This document shows positions 12,042-22,582 of a stretch of DNA of 64,000 bases, in pieces. This DNA comes from Ephydatia muelleri (taxonomy: Eukaryota; Porifera; Demospongiae; Spongillida; Spongillidae). The notes under the pieces are model-generated. The model was not told where the DNA came from and did no database searches. It worked only from the letters and a program-made list of their open reading frames with translations. Location of the stretch: NCBI GenBank assembly GCA_013339895.1, contig JABACO010000001.1, forward strand, positions 28,230,523 to 28,294,522. Reading direction: 5' to 3'. Position numbers and translations under genes: made by a program. Positions within the stretch are counted from its first letter, which is position 1. The number at the start of each line of letters is the position of its first letter.

Positions 12042-12875
12042 ATGGCATCGCGTCCTTTAGTGTTACCCGATAGTTTCTCTGGAGAAGGGAACTGGTCTCA
12101 GTGGATCTACCACTTCGAGAACGTAGCCGAGGTAAATGAGTGGGAAGATGCGAAAAGGGTACTCTGGCTGAAGGTGCGCTTGACCGGGCGTGCGCAAATT
12201 GCGTATCAGCAGTTGTCCGACATAACAAGGGCCAACTACGGTGATACGAAAAAGGCACTTAAGGAGCGTTTCGAACCCGCTAGTCAGACCGCACGATATC
12301 TAGCAGAGTTTGAAAATCGATGGAAGAAAAAGACCGAAGGCTGGGCGGATTTCGCGGAAGACTTGCGATCGTTAGTAGAGAAGGCGTACCCGGCTCTCCA
12401 GGAAGAAGCAAAGGCTCAGATTGCTCTTTCACACTACCTAAGACATTTGGATCAGCCGATGACTTCTTTCAGTGTGAAGCAAAGAACACCTAAGTCCTTG
12501 GATGAGGCAGTAAGCGCGACTCTGGAAATAGAATCGTATCAAATTGGACTGCCGAAGATTGAGTCCGGCGCTGTGGGCGTACCTCTTATGGACAGCAAAA
12601 CACATCCTGAAGTGGAAGAGGCCGAGATCGGTACAGTGGCTTCGCGTTCGTCGTCGCAGTTGCAAGACGGTTTGGTCCATCAGTTGCTACAGCGTCTGGA
12701 CAAAATTGAACACGAACTTCGAAGACCCGAGCGGGAGCGTGATGAAAAGGCATCTGATGGGCAGCGAAGTCCTCGCTCCGTAACTTGCTGGAACTGTGGT
12801 CGACGGGGGCATGTGAGTCGGGAGTGTTACAAGAAGCAAAGGCATCAGGAAAACTCCAAACCCTCCGCGCAGTGA
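12042..12875 (+). CDS. gag: Ty3/gypsy Gag (capsid and zinc knuckle)
   Basis: The 277-residue frame begins MASRPLVLPDSFSGEGNWSQ, then a capsid-like helical region with WSQWIYHFE and LTGRAQIAYQQL, typical of retrotransposon gag. Residues 249-262 form a CCHC zinc knuckle (CWNCGRRGHVSREC) for RNA packaging. The frame is complete, with an ATG and a TGA at 12873. It overlaps the protease frame by about 90 bases in the -1 frame. I see no canonical slippery heptamer; GGAAAAC at 12849-12855 is the nearest thing. The 5' LTR and primer site expected just upstream were not found, so the left end of this element is missing or diverged. Confidence 0.85.
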   Translation: MASRPLVLPDSFSGEGNWSQWIYHFENVAEVNEWEDAKRVLWLKVRLTGRAQIAYQQLSDITRANYGDTKKALKERFEPASQTARYLAEFENRWKKKTEGWADFAEDLRSLVEKAYPALQEEAKAQIALSHYLRHLDQPMTSFSVKQRTPKSLDEAVSATLEIESYQIGLPKIESGAVGVPLMDSKTHPEVEEAEIGTVASRSSSQLQDGLVHQLLQRLDKIEHELRRPERERDEKASDGQRSPRSVTCWNCGRRGHVSRECYKKQRHQENSKPSAQ

Positions 12876-13160
12876 GCCAACGCCCCGAGGGAAATGAAAA
12901 CAAGGCTCAACTAATCGGTATTTCTACTCTTTCACACACTTTCACAGTCACGGGGCAGCTAGGACAGGGGACAGCTTCGCTAATCGTGGACACTGGGGCT
13001 GGGATTACACTACTTCGACGGGACGTTTGGAAAGGAGACTTAAATGGAAAACTGCTTCCCTGGTATGGCTGCAAACTGGTAGGTGCCAACGGAGGCACAC
13101 TAAATGTTGTTGGAATGGTCAGAGCGATGCAACTTGGACTTGGGGGTAAAATCATAGGGA
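12785..13160 (+). pseudogene. pol: Ty3/gypsy protease, N-terminal half (interrupted)
   Basis: This frame overlaps the end of gag in -1 phase, as gag-pol frames of LTR elements often do. It contains LIVDTGAGITLL, the aspartic protease active-site loop (D-T-G), and later LVGANGG and GLGG, which precede the C-terminal half of the same domain. The expected ILGxDFL motif does not follow. Coding similarity ends near 13155, and the frame runs into unrelated sequence and stops at 13216. The missing half begins at about 20390. See the finding on the split element. Confidence 0.75.
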
Positions 13161-13216
13161 GAAATGGCCCATACATAGGCGGTCATCTTGCTTTTTTGTT
13201 TCAAATTGAATTTTAA

Positions 13217-14029
13217 ACACGTTTATAATTTACAATAAATCAGACTGATTGTGAATCTGTGCTTTATAAGATTATGCCATTAACGATTCGTAAACTACAA
13301 TCAAGACAAAAATTTAATTTCTACCGCGCATAATTTATTCATAAACGAAGTTGCCATTCAGAGAGGCAATTCAGCTTCAGTAATGGGGACAATGGATGGG
13401 GATGGGGAGGAGTTCTTTGTATAGTGTTTTATGTATGTTTACTTGTATTGTATTTATTATATATTATAATTATTATGTTGCTGTAAAAAAAAAAAAAAAA
13501 ATTATACTATATAGTTGTCATTACGTAATACCTTGCGTCATCTTAGAATAAAGCTATAATTATTAAAATTATGTCGGCTAGCTAGTGGTGGTTAACGGTT
13601 ATAAACTTTAATGTCTGTAACGTAACTATCAATACAATTTGAATTACAATTATGATCGAACCGATACACAAATTAACTTCTTGCACTGGAGAAGTGGAGC
13701 GCATCAATTAGGCACAATGATGCATGCAGGGATCGAACTACGTATGCCCTTCATGCTTTCATCTTCTGAGACGCAGGTGTTATGGTGAGTATACTATGTG
13801 AATTTAGTAGCGTAGGGTATGTTCGGCAGTTAGTGTTCGGCCCTATGTGCATATCTTGGAAGGAGTAGATATGGCCTTCTCCCTATACTAGTACAGTTGG
13901 CCATCTCTCTATAATGGTGCACATCTCCCTGTACTGTAACCAGTGGTAGCCTTCTCCCTTTACTCCCGAACCGTTAATTGCCCATCTCCTTATACTGTTG
14001 GTCTTCTTCCTTTATTGTTAGACTGGTGG
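13217..14029. other. No gene recognised
   Basis: AT-rich spacer with a poly-A run at 13486-13500. It leads into degenerate copies of the CTTCTCCCT repeat from about 13880. Nothing coding is supported. Confidence 0.4.
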
Positions 14030-14195
14030 CCTTCTCCCTGTACTGTTGGCCTTCTCCCTATACTGTTGGTCTTCTCCCTATACTGTTGGCCTTCTCCCTA
14101 TACTGTTGGCCTTCTCCCTATACTGTTGGCCTTCTCCCTATTCTGTTGGCCTTGTTGAGTGTGGATATGGTATACTGTTGGCCTTCTCCCTGGGT
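14030..14195. repeat. 20-bp tandem repeat
   Basis: About eight copies of TACTGTTGGCCTTCTCCCTA, with more diverged copies back to about 13880. The unit is pyrimidine-rich. Open frames over it are artefacts of the repetition. Confidence 0.9.
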
Positions 14196-14659
14196 TATTC
14201 AAATTAGGGGCAAACCAGGGGGTGGATAGGGGGTGGGAGCAGTAAATCCCTGCCCTGTCTAATACCATACACTGTATATGGACTACAACTGTTTACAGCG
14301 TACATACTGGTACAGGCCTGCACATCCGGTGGGTGTGACCAAAGCAACTCCAGCTGCTTGAAGACATTACAAGCCATGCCCACATTCCAGGCTGCTCCCA
14401 ATGTTACTGCTCTGAACGCTGTGACTGCACTGTCCAATCCAAACGGCCTGCTGATCCAGTATGATGTGTGGGATAGGGGGGGGGGCACCTTTCTTGGGGA
14501 AACCCCACCCTTTGGAAGTGTTTGATGTCCGATTATTATATATACCCCCCCCCCCCCCCAATTTGCTGTGAAAACGACTTGTATTTGTAGCCCCGCTCAC
14601 GCCACATGCTGTGCATGTAGGTGCCACACACCCTGTATTGCAATGAAAATCAATGTGAG

Positions 14660-14663
<4 letters not shown>

Positions 14664-14690
<27 letters not shown>

Positions 14691-14775
14691 AACATATGTA
14701 TTGATGCCATCTCACATTCACACATGTATCACTCGCACACATACTCACATGTACATGCACACTGTCGTGTGTGTG

Positions 14776-14848
<73 letters not shown>
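14664..14848. repeat. (GT)n microsatellites inside the FN3 gene
   Basis: Two runs, 14664-14690 and 14767-14848, sit in the intron-like gap between the first two FN3 blocks. The second run is over 80 bases long. Confidence 0.95.
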
Positions 14849-14850
<2 letters not shown>

Positions 14851-15178
14851 TTGTGTATGGTTGTCACATCTTGGTCCCTTTCACAGCACCATTGGGGGTT
14901 CCAAGCCCTCAGCTTCTGGCACTCTCCTCTTCCTCTGTCAATGTGATGTAGTTTAACCCCTCAGTTCCCAATGGGATCATCACAGCCTGCAATGTGTAAG
15001 CTGTTTCCGTACTGGAGAACGTCCTTCTCGCTACCTCCAGTGTCCCGTAGTACATAACCTGCAGCCGTCAACGCAGTACAGCTTTGTGGAAGCAGCATGC
15101 ACCACAGCTGGATGTCAGACTGGTGGTGTTGCCAATGTCACAACACTGGATAGTGGTACGTATACGTTGTGTATGTGG

Positions 15179-15230
<52 letters not shown>

Positions 15231-15310
15231 GTGTGTGTGTGTTGTGTTGTGTGTGTGTTGTGTGTGTGCATGCGTGTGTGTCTGTGTGTGCACATGTGTA
15301 TGTGTGTGTG
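15179..15310. repeat. (GT)n microsatellite in an FN3 gene intron
   Basis: A pure GT run to about 15230, then interrupted copies to 15310. It starts about 20 bases after the putative donor at 15156. Confidence 0.95.
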
Positions 15311-16785
15311 GGAAGGTGTGTGTTTACATGTATGTGTGTGGATGTTGTTTGTGTTGCTGGTACATGTACATGTGTATGATTTGGTGTTGTAGGTACATCT
15401 TCTCTTCTTGCCTTGCGTAAAGAAAATGGCAGTCATCATTCAGTTTGTACACTTAGCAGACACAAGCAGCATTTGCATGCATGTGTGCCATGTGCACATG
15501 ATGTGTGTGTGGGTTATGTGTTATGTGTTCAATTATATTCAACAAAGCCCCAAGTGGTCATTGACAACCACTTTGTATCTTTCTCACACCCTTAGCACCT
15601 GTGGGCCAAGCTCCCCCCTCATCCTCAATACCAATTCCTCTTCCATGTCCCTCCAATGGAATGCTCCCCTCCAACCCGACTATGTCATCACTGCCTACAC
15701 CTTGCACCATCGAGTCCCCAGCCTTAAGTCCCAGTCAGAGATGTGGGCACCTCCTTCGACGGTAGGGGCCTGGCTACATTCAGCGGGCACATGTTCCTTT
15801 GTGGTTTTATTAACCAGGCCACAGTCCAGTTCCATACCTACAACCCCAGCTGCATTCTCTTCTACCAGATCAACAGTGTAATGACTGACTTCCTGGGGGT
15901 AAAGCTTCATGGCGGGTTGCCATGGTTAATATTTCTGGACCAGCTGTCGTTGGATCCAACAGTACCAGAACCTTCAACGATGGTCAGTGGCACACTGTGA
16001 GCTTCAGAACTCATCGGTCATGTTGAGCTTGTACGTCGGTGCGAGTGTGGTGCAGTCCCCTCCTGTAACCTCTGTGATGGCCAGGGGTACGTGGTACTGT
16101 TTGAGCGGCCTCCAATACCTTCTACATCACCATGGATACGGTGCACACGGCGGCCATCACTGCCACGATTGTCCCACTGCTGACCATGAAAGTCTACTTT
16201 GAGGGATTTCCCAGCACGTCGAGCAGATATGGCATTGCAACCCCTTACAGCATGTGTCTTATCCCCTCCTGAATGGTACCTCGGTGCGTGTGATTGTGTG
16301 TGCGTGTGTATGTGTGTGTGTATGTGTGTGTCACTGACTGTGTATACATGTACATGTATGTGTGATGTCATTGTGTGCATGTGATGTCATCCTCTTCCCC
16401 CTCCTTCCCCCAGCACCGGATGGATTTGATGCTGTGTCGGTGCAGAATGTGGGCTCCACCTACATGATTGTGTCTTGGGACTTGCCAACTGACAGTAATG
16501 GCATCCTCATCAACTTCAGTTTGTATTGCAATGGTGCTCTGGCGGGTGTCCTGCCCCTTACTGTGATCAGCTACAACACCACCGGCCTCCTCCCCTTCAC
16601 TTTGTACATGTACATGTATGTCTTCTCTGCTACTGTGTGCAATATGCGCAAATAACAGTGTGCATGGTACATGTATATGATCTGTGCTCAGTACGTTATC
16701 TGTTGGACAGGTCCTCCAGTCACGCCCGCAGGCACTGCAATCCAGTTGGAATGGGCGTCATCAGTGCTGCAGCCAGCCTGCCCAG

Positions 16786-17286
16786 GTACATTGTGTACAC
16801 TTCAATCACTTAGTTTGTGTTCCATCTTTCTTTGCTCTTATCCCTCTCTCCTCCTTCCTTTCTTTCTCTCCTGTCCCTCCATCCCTCCCTCACTTTCTCC
16901 CTCCCCCCTCCCTCCCTCACTCCCTCTCTCCTGTCCTTCTGTAGTCATGTACATGTACACCAGCAGGGACATCTCTGGCAAAATTACACATACCATTTAT
17001 CCTCCCTGTACTGACTTGTTGGAGTCATGAATGTTTGGGGCAGTATGCTCCACTAGTAGAGAGGAGAGTTGTAGGAGAAAGTAGCCATGTACTATTAGCG
17101 TTGATATGGTATACTCAGGTACTGTGGCCTTGGGGCCTGACTGCTACCACAAAACCCACAAGGGCAGTCCAAGGTGTACACAACCATTGTCCTGGCTAAA
17201 ATGAATATGCATCTTGTGAGCTGACCTTCACTTGATTGGCAGATAGTGTGGCAGATACCTTTACATGAAGATTGGATTTCTTGTGG

Positions 17287-17346
<60 letters not shown>

Positions 17347-18630
17347 TGTGTAAGTGGTAATGCCTGTGGTTATCTTATCTCACATCATGGGAGGAGCTAC
17401 ACCTCTATATAATGGGCTTTATCTGTGTACATGTACTGTAGGCACAAGTGCTTCCATACACTCTTTGACTTGTTCAAATATGGGTTGATGTCATGTACAA
17501 TGTAATGTGCTCTTCCCTAGACCCTATGGAGGAGCTTACAGCCACTCCCCCATACCCCAGCTGGAGCAGGACGTGGGCATGGGTCATTTGTCCCCCCCCC
17601 CCCCCCCCACAAACTGGAAATCCTGGATCCATCACTGAAATTGAATGTACTCTCTTGTCAGGATCAGCTGAACAGGATGCCCTTTCAATGAAAGAGTCAC
17701 CCCTCAAAAACTTGATACCGTTAATTCTTCCTAAGGCCACACCCATCATGGGGGTGGCTGCAAATGACTAACAGTTTTTGCTGCCTCTATCTTTTGTTTT
17801 CTGTATCAGTCCCTGCACCATCATCTTTTATTAAAATGCTTGACCCTTGCACCCACAACGTACATGTATTACATGTATGTGCTTGTTTACTCATTGTTAC
17901 ATATATGTGATTCAATGGCTGGGCACTGGACAACATCACCACCCTGTTTACAGGTAGTAGCGCCAGGGCACAAAGAACATGAGAGCCTCTAGCCGTGTCC
18001 ATCCCTAGCCACCATTGGATGGAGAATTACAGTTCATTGGGTTCAAAGTTCAGGTCAAGACTAGTAGGTGTGACCAGTAGCCAGGATGCAGCATGAGGTG
18101 CTGACACAGAGAGCAGCTGAGCCTTGTCAGCAGATGATGATGCTTTCAACAACAATGAGAACTGGGTCCTCTAGTTTCTTTGACAGTACCCCTTTGGTGG
18201 ACGGGTGAGGCTGTGATAGCATCCACAGAGATTACTTCAGACAGGGAGATTATGCCTTATATTTGTGTCCCATAAAACAAACATCAGTCCTAACAAGATC
18301 CTTTTATCACCTTCTGAAGCAATTCATTACTTAAAACAAAAGCTTACATATAATTAAGTGGCCAGAAAGCAATAGGCCTGTGGTGAAGTACTGAAATGAC
18401 TACAATTAAGCACACACTAATGTATCATTAACTCCTAAATCAAAGTTCAACTTGACTGTGACCTATTTTACATCTTGCAGCACTCTTTCAGGCGGGAGCA
18501 TGCCGAATAGTTCAAGAGAGCTGACACTGAATCACCAACATGGTTCTTCCATCAGTGAGTCTCTACAAGGCTGAGAAGACATGAAGGTCAAAAACATAGA
18601 ATTTTCACTATATAAAACACATACATACAT
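16786..18630. other. Spacer with (GT)n and poly-C; no further FN3 block recognised
   Basis: Contains a CCCTCC-rich stretch (16840-16940), a (GT)n run at 17288-17345 and a C-run at 17591-17608. I looked for a continuation of the FN3 exon that ends at 16785 and found none that I can support. Confidence 0.4.
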
Positions 18631-19210
18631 ATATGGGACAGTTTCCACAAAATTGCCCCTCAAAATTCCCTTGCGTTTGAATCGCTATAACTTCCAAACG
18701 GTTAAGGCTATTGACTTCTTATTCTCAACACTTCATACTACACCATTTCTGTATGGTGAAATACGTATTGGGGTATTGCAATGTATGATACCCCACTAGG
18801 TTCAAACCCGCCAAATACCTTTCGGTTCTCCTGTAATCAAATCACTTTTAAAATTCGGTTTGTGGGTAGAGACTGAGAGGTTCCTGTACCTATCACGGCA
18901 AATTGTGTCCCGCCATATCAAGCTGGAAAATGTGCATGTAGGGATCTCTCTATTTACAAACTGAATTTGAAGCGATTTGATTACTCCTACCAAAAGTTAT
19001 GGTAGGTTTGAACCCGGTGGGGTATTGGACATTGCAATACTTGCACAGTCAAGTGCAAGGCCCCCAAAATGTATGAAGTGTTGAAAATAGGAAGTCGATA
19101 GCGTTAATAATTCGGAAGTTATAATGATTCAAACGCAAAGAATTTTTATAGCATTTTATACAGTCATGTATTATACACGATGGGCCGTTTTCGTGGAAAC
19201 TGTCCCATAT
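18631..19210. repeat. Foldback MITE copy A (580 bp, ATATGGGACAG ends)
   Basis: It starts ATATGGGACAGTTTCCAC and ends GTGGAAACTGTCCCATAT. Long subterminal inverted arms share CGTTTGAATC/GATTCAAACG and CTATTGACTTC/GAAGTCGATAG. The centre contains a second inverted pair (GGGGTATTG...GTTTGAACCC). It has no coding capacity. Flanks suggest a TA target (inference). Confidence 0.8.
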
Positions 19211-19724
19211 ACATGTACATGCATGTACACACACATATGGGGCAGAGAAAACATGGTAGTTTTCAAATGTTATAGTTGACACAAATCTTATGCACCTCAA
19301 CTTAAAGTCGGACTAACTGTTGCAAAGTTAAAAGTGTGGAATCTTTAATAAGGCATTACTTTTCAATGGGAAAGGTCAATAAAGTGCGTACCGCCAGTGT
19401 ATGACTGCTATTGTACATTTGATGCTTCCACCGTTTGTACCAGACGTTACCATACATGTAGATAGTTTAGAGATCTATATGTGTAAGCTCTTATCAGGAC
19501 CATATCCAGGGGGGATTCCCCCCCCCCCCCCCTCCCCCGTTCGATGCTTGACTTCCGCCTCTTCTAGTATAAAAATGCATTAGGCCCGAAGGTGTCTCGC
19601 TTTTCGTATTTGGCCCGCTAAACGCGAGGGGAACCTGACGGACTTCCCTCCCTATTACGGACGTAGCTACTGTAATCATGTACGTGTCACATTCGTGCTA
19701 ACATAGGACTCTGACACTTGCAAG
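19211..19724. other. Spacer with poly-C and a dispersed repeat piece
   Basis: A C-run at 19519-19537 is followed by CCGTTCGATG, GCATTAGGCCCGAAGG and TCGTATTTGGCCCGC. These recur in inverse order and orientation at about 54520-54640, so 19505-19640 is one copy of a dispersed repeat. Confidence 0.6.
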
Positions 19725-20085
19725 ATGCTTCCGTCCGTAAGAAGACTGGTTGGTTGTCATGCCCAGGCACTCCTGTGTCGATTCTATAAGTGGCAAACTC
19801 CTCTATGTAATCGCCACCTCCGTCTTTGCAACATACAATCCCAATTAGTGCCCACTCTTACAAGGGGTCATGCTAAGTCAGTACACATTGGTCAACATCA
19901 AAAAACAACCAGGTCTGGGCACGGCTGACTGACGATAGGGTGGCACGTGATGATCGTGGTAGGCACATTGAATGTGGGGTGTATCTCACTAACCATTCAA
20001 GGGAAGTGCGATTTGAAGGCCCTAAGCTCTGAAAAAATAATGATAAATAAGTTCATTGATTACTCTCATGTAATCCGTGAGCAGG
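19725..20085 (+). other. Possible exon, basic N-terminus (uncertain)
   Basis: A 67-residue frame starts MLPSVRRLVGCHAQALLCRF, arginine-rich and without acidic residues, which resembles a mitochondrial presequence. It ends at 19928. Another frame then stays open to about 20028, and a third ends at a good donor (GAGCAG|GTAAGG, about 20083). Without a splice site joining these frames I cannot propose a gene. It may be the start of a broken nuclear gene for a mitochondrial protein, or chance. Confidence 0.2.
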
Positions 20086-20374
20086 TAAGGAAAATGTCAT
20101 TTGGTTTGGAAACTATTGATGACTGAATAAAGAAATGAGAAAAAATGAATGGACATTGGAAACCTTGCATAATTAATGTGGAAGTGCGGATATAGGTACT
20201 TAAGTTGCGAAAAACTACACAAAATATGTCAACTAGTCCCCACATTGCAAATCCGAGAGCAGCTAGTCAATATTTGTTTTTTTTCTGCAGTTAGCTGCAG
20301 TTTTCTGAATGCGTCCATACATTTTCTATGGACATTGAATTACGCAATGACCGAATACCGCGTAATCCTTTTGA

Positions 20375-22582
20375 CCGCCAATTTCTCGATATGTGTTTGC
20401 AGTAGATACAGTGATTGTGGAGTCGTTAACAAGTGAAGGTATCTTAGGTCTTGACTTTCTAGAAAAATATGAGTGTATCATTGATGCAGCAAATGGAGTA
20501 CTCACCTTGGGCGACAGTGGCTTACACATTCAACTCCAAAAAGCGACACGGAGCAAATCAACAGAGCCAGCGCTACCAGTACACGTTTGTCTCGATGACA
20601 CCATAGTCATCCCACCACGAAGCGAAGTACTTACTTTTGCAACAACTTCTGCAGATGTACGAGGGACATGGCTTGTAGATGAGCAGACCACCAAGAATAA
20701 TGTTGCAGTACGTGTAGCAAGGGCCATTGTGCATCCTCAGGACAGCAAAGTTCCGGTTTGCCTCCTCAACCCCAGGGATGTACCTGTTACAATGTACAAG
20801 GGCATGACAATTGGGGAAATAGAGGAGCTACGCAGCAACGATGTTCCTGTGGACAATGTGCAAAAGGCCAACACTGTGACTAAACTTGATCCAAAGAAAA
20901 GGCAGATGCTTCTCTCTCTGGCGGAAACAATTGGAGCACATGTCTCTAAAGAAGAACAAGTACAGTTTTCCAATCTTCTTCTGGAGTATGGTGACATATT
21001 GGCCTCAAGCAGCACTGATTTGGGTCGAACTGGTGCCTTGAAACACTGCATCAAGACTGGGGATTCAAACCCCATTAGCCAACCAGTCCGTCGTTTACCA
21101 CCACATCGAAAGGAGCAGGTGAATAAACTTCTACATGAAATGCAGGAGAATGACATCATTCATCCATCCAGTAGTCCATGGGCATCACCAATTGTGCTGG
21201 TGCAGAAGAAAGATGGGAGTGTGCGGTTTTGCATCGACTACAGGAAACTTAATGCAGTCACTACGAAAGATGCCTATCCGTTACCGTGCATTGATGACAC
21301 TCTCGACACTCTATGTGGTTCCAAGTGGTTCAGCACCCTTGACTTGCTGTCAGGATACTGGCAAGTAGAGATGTCACCAGAAGACCGACATAAAACTGCA
21401 TTCTGCACCCCACAAGGCTTGTTCGAATTTAAGGTCATGCCCTTTGGTCTGTGCAATGCTCCGGCCACATTCCAACGGTTGATGGACCTGGTGTTGGCAG
21501 GTCTGCAGTGGTCCAAATGCCTTGTATATCTGGATGATGTAATCCTGTTAGGTACAACATTTGGGGAACACCTGGATAATATCAGAGCAGTGTTTGACCG
21601 TATTCGACAAGGGGGGCTTAAGCTACGAGCAGACAAGTGTTGTTTTTTGCAGAGGAATGTTAAATATCTTGGTCACCTGGTAGGAGTTGATGGATTGCAA
21701 GTAGATCCTGACAAAGTGGGAAAAGTGGCATCCTGGCCTGTACCTCAATCTGCTCAGCAAGTTCAACAGTTTCTTGGCTTTGCCAATTATTACAGAAGGT
21801 TCATTCAGGGATTTGCTGAAGTGGCTAAGCCACTACATCGCCTAACGGAACATGCTGTAAACTTCAGTTGGACTGCGGAGTGTCAAGAGGCATTTGAAAA
21901 CCTTCGTAGTCGACTGACAAGGGCACCAATACTGGCCTTTCCGGATTATACATTGCCATTCGTATTGGATACAGATGCCAGTGATCTGGGGATTGGTGCT
22001 GTACTCTCACAAGTCTCTTCCCTTGGACAAGAACAGGTGGTGGCATATGGCAGTCGTCTGCTAAGCAAAGCTGAGCGAAATTACAGCGTTACACGCAGAG
22101 AGTTGCTGGCTGTTGTAACATTCACCCGACTATTTAGACCTTACCTGTTGGGTAGACGCTTCACCGTCCGGACAGATCATAGCTCTCTTCAATGGATTCA
22201 AAACTTTAAAGAACCTGAGGGACAGCTTGCAAGATGGCTGGAGCAGTTACAGGAATACGACTTTGAAGTTATCCACCGGAAGGGAAGAAATCACAACAAC
22301 GCAGATGCCCTTTCAAGACTTTCGGAGGGTGATAGTCCTCAAAGTAACAACATCACAGTTGTAAGCATCGATAGCCCAGTAGTAGAGAAGAGAAAGGTAA
22401 TGAGAGAAGAACAACTACAGGATGATGTTGTGGGACCGGTGTTGAAGGCTGTAGAAAGTGACCTGTTACCCAAAAAAGATGAGTTGAAACAATTTTCAAT
22501 TGGGACTCGTCGTCTATTTCAACTATGGGATCAGCTGAAAGTTAAAGGTGGAGTCCTACATCGCAATTTCGTTGGAACTTAG
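20375..22582 (+). CDS. pol: Ty3/gypsy Pol: protease end, reverse transcriptase, RNase H
   Basis: The frame opens at 20375 with no clear start codon. Its first domain is the C-terminal half of a protease (GILGLDFLEKYECIIDA). Reverse transcriptase follows: KDGSVRFCIDYRKLN, FSTLDLLSGYWQVEM, VMPFGLCNAPATFQ and the catalytic YLDD at 21527-21538. Next comes the gypsy-type RNase H with DTDASDLGIGAVLSQ, NYSVTRRELLAV, RTDHSSLQWI and NADALSRL. The enzyme copies element RNA into DNA in virus-like particles. The frame ends at a TAG (22580-22582); the same frame resumes at once as integrase, so one nonsense codon splits the polyprotein. Gag and the protease start probably lie 7 kb upstream. Confidence 0.9.
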   Translation, partial: PPISRYVFAVDTVIVESLTSEGILGLDFLEKYECIIDAANGVLTLGDSGLHIQLQKATRSKSTEPALPVHVCLDDTIVIPPRSEVLTFATTSADVRGTWLVDEQTTKNNVAVRVARAIVHPQDSKVPVCLLNPRDVPVTMYKGMTIGEIEELRSNDVPVDNVQKANTVTKLDPKKRQMLLSLAETIGAHVSKEEQVQFSNLLLEYGDILASSSTDLGRTGALKHCIKTGDSNPISQPVRRLPPHRKEQVNKLLHEMQENDIIHPSSSPWASPIVLVQKKDGSVRFCIDYRKLNAVTTKDAYPLPCIDDTLDTLCGSKWFSTLDLLSGYWQVEMSPEDRHKTAFCTPQGLFEFKVMPFGLCNAPATFQRLMDLVLAGLQWSKCLVYLDDVILLGTTFGEHLDNIRAVFDRIRQGGLKLRADKCCFLQRNVKYLGHLVGVDGLQVDPDKVGKVASWPVPQSAQQVQQFLGFANYYRRFIQGFAEVAKPLHRLTEHAVNFSWTAECQEAFENLRSRLTRAPILAFPDYTLPFVLDTDASDLGIGAVLSQVSSLGQEQVVAYGSRLLSKAERNYSVTRRELLAVVTFTRLFRPYLLGRRFTVRTDHSSLQWIQNFKEPEGQLARWLEQLQEYDFEVIHRKGRNHNNADALSRLSEGDSPQSNNITVVSIDSPVVEKRKVMREEQLQDDVVGPVLKAVESDLLPKKDELKQFSIGTRRLFQLWDQLKVKGGVLHRNFVGT

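Larger units (their letters stand above)
14391..16785 (+). pseudogene. Usherin-like FN3/LamG multi-exon gene, probably dead
   Basis: Five exon-like blocks follow in order. FN3 part at 14391-14471 (NPNGLLIQYDVW). FN3 at 14887-15155, with a TAG at 14949 and a frame change before LQPSTQYSFVEAACTTAGC. FN3 from 15596 (SMSLQWNAPLQPDYVITAYTL) leading into LamG (SFDGRGLATFSG, then FNDGQWHTVSF in another frame, then KVYFEGFP). FN3 from 16414 (IVSWDLPTDSNGILINFSLY). FN3 start at 16711-16785 (TPAGTAIQLEWAS). Acceptors TTTCACAG, CCCTTAG, CCCCCAG and GGACAG precede the blocks; the first three of these FN3 exons begin with CACC in the same phase. FN3s around LamG domains is the order in usherin, a large membrane-linked matrix protein. 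One stop and at least three frame changes indicate a pseudogene, unless the assembly is poor. Confidence 0.6.

Noticed and set aside
12849-12855. GGAAAAC as a -1 frameshift slippery site
   Set aside because: It does not fit the X-XXY-YYZ rule because the first three bases are not identical, and no clear downstream hairpin or pseudoknot was seen. The -1 overlap itself is real.
13720-13790. tRNA-like B-box (GTTCGATCCC on the minus strand)
   Set aside because: No matching A-box or cloverleaf stems could be drawn around it.
13150-20396. A 7.2-kb intron joining the two protease halves (GTAAAA...TTTGCAG)
   Set aside because: Joining at those sites would shorten the protease strand that should follow GLGG; an intron of this size in a retroelement is also implausible.
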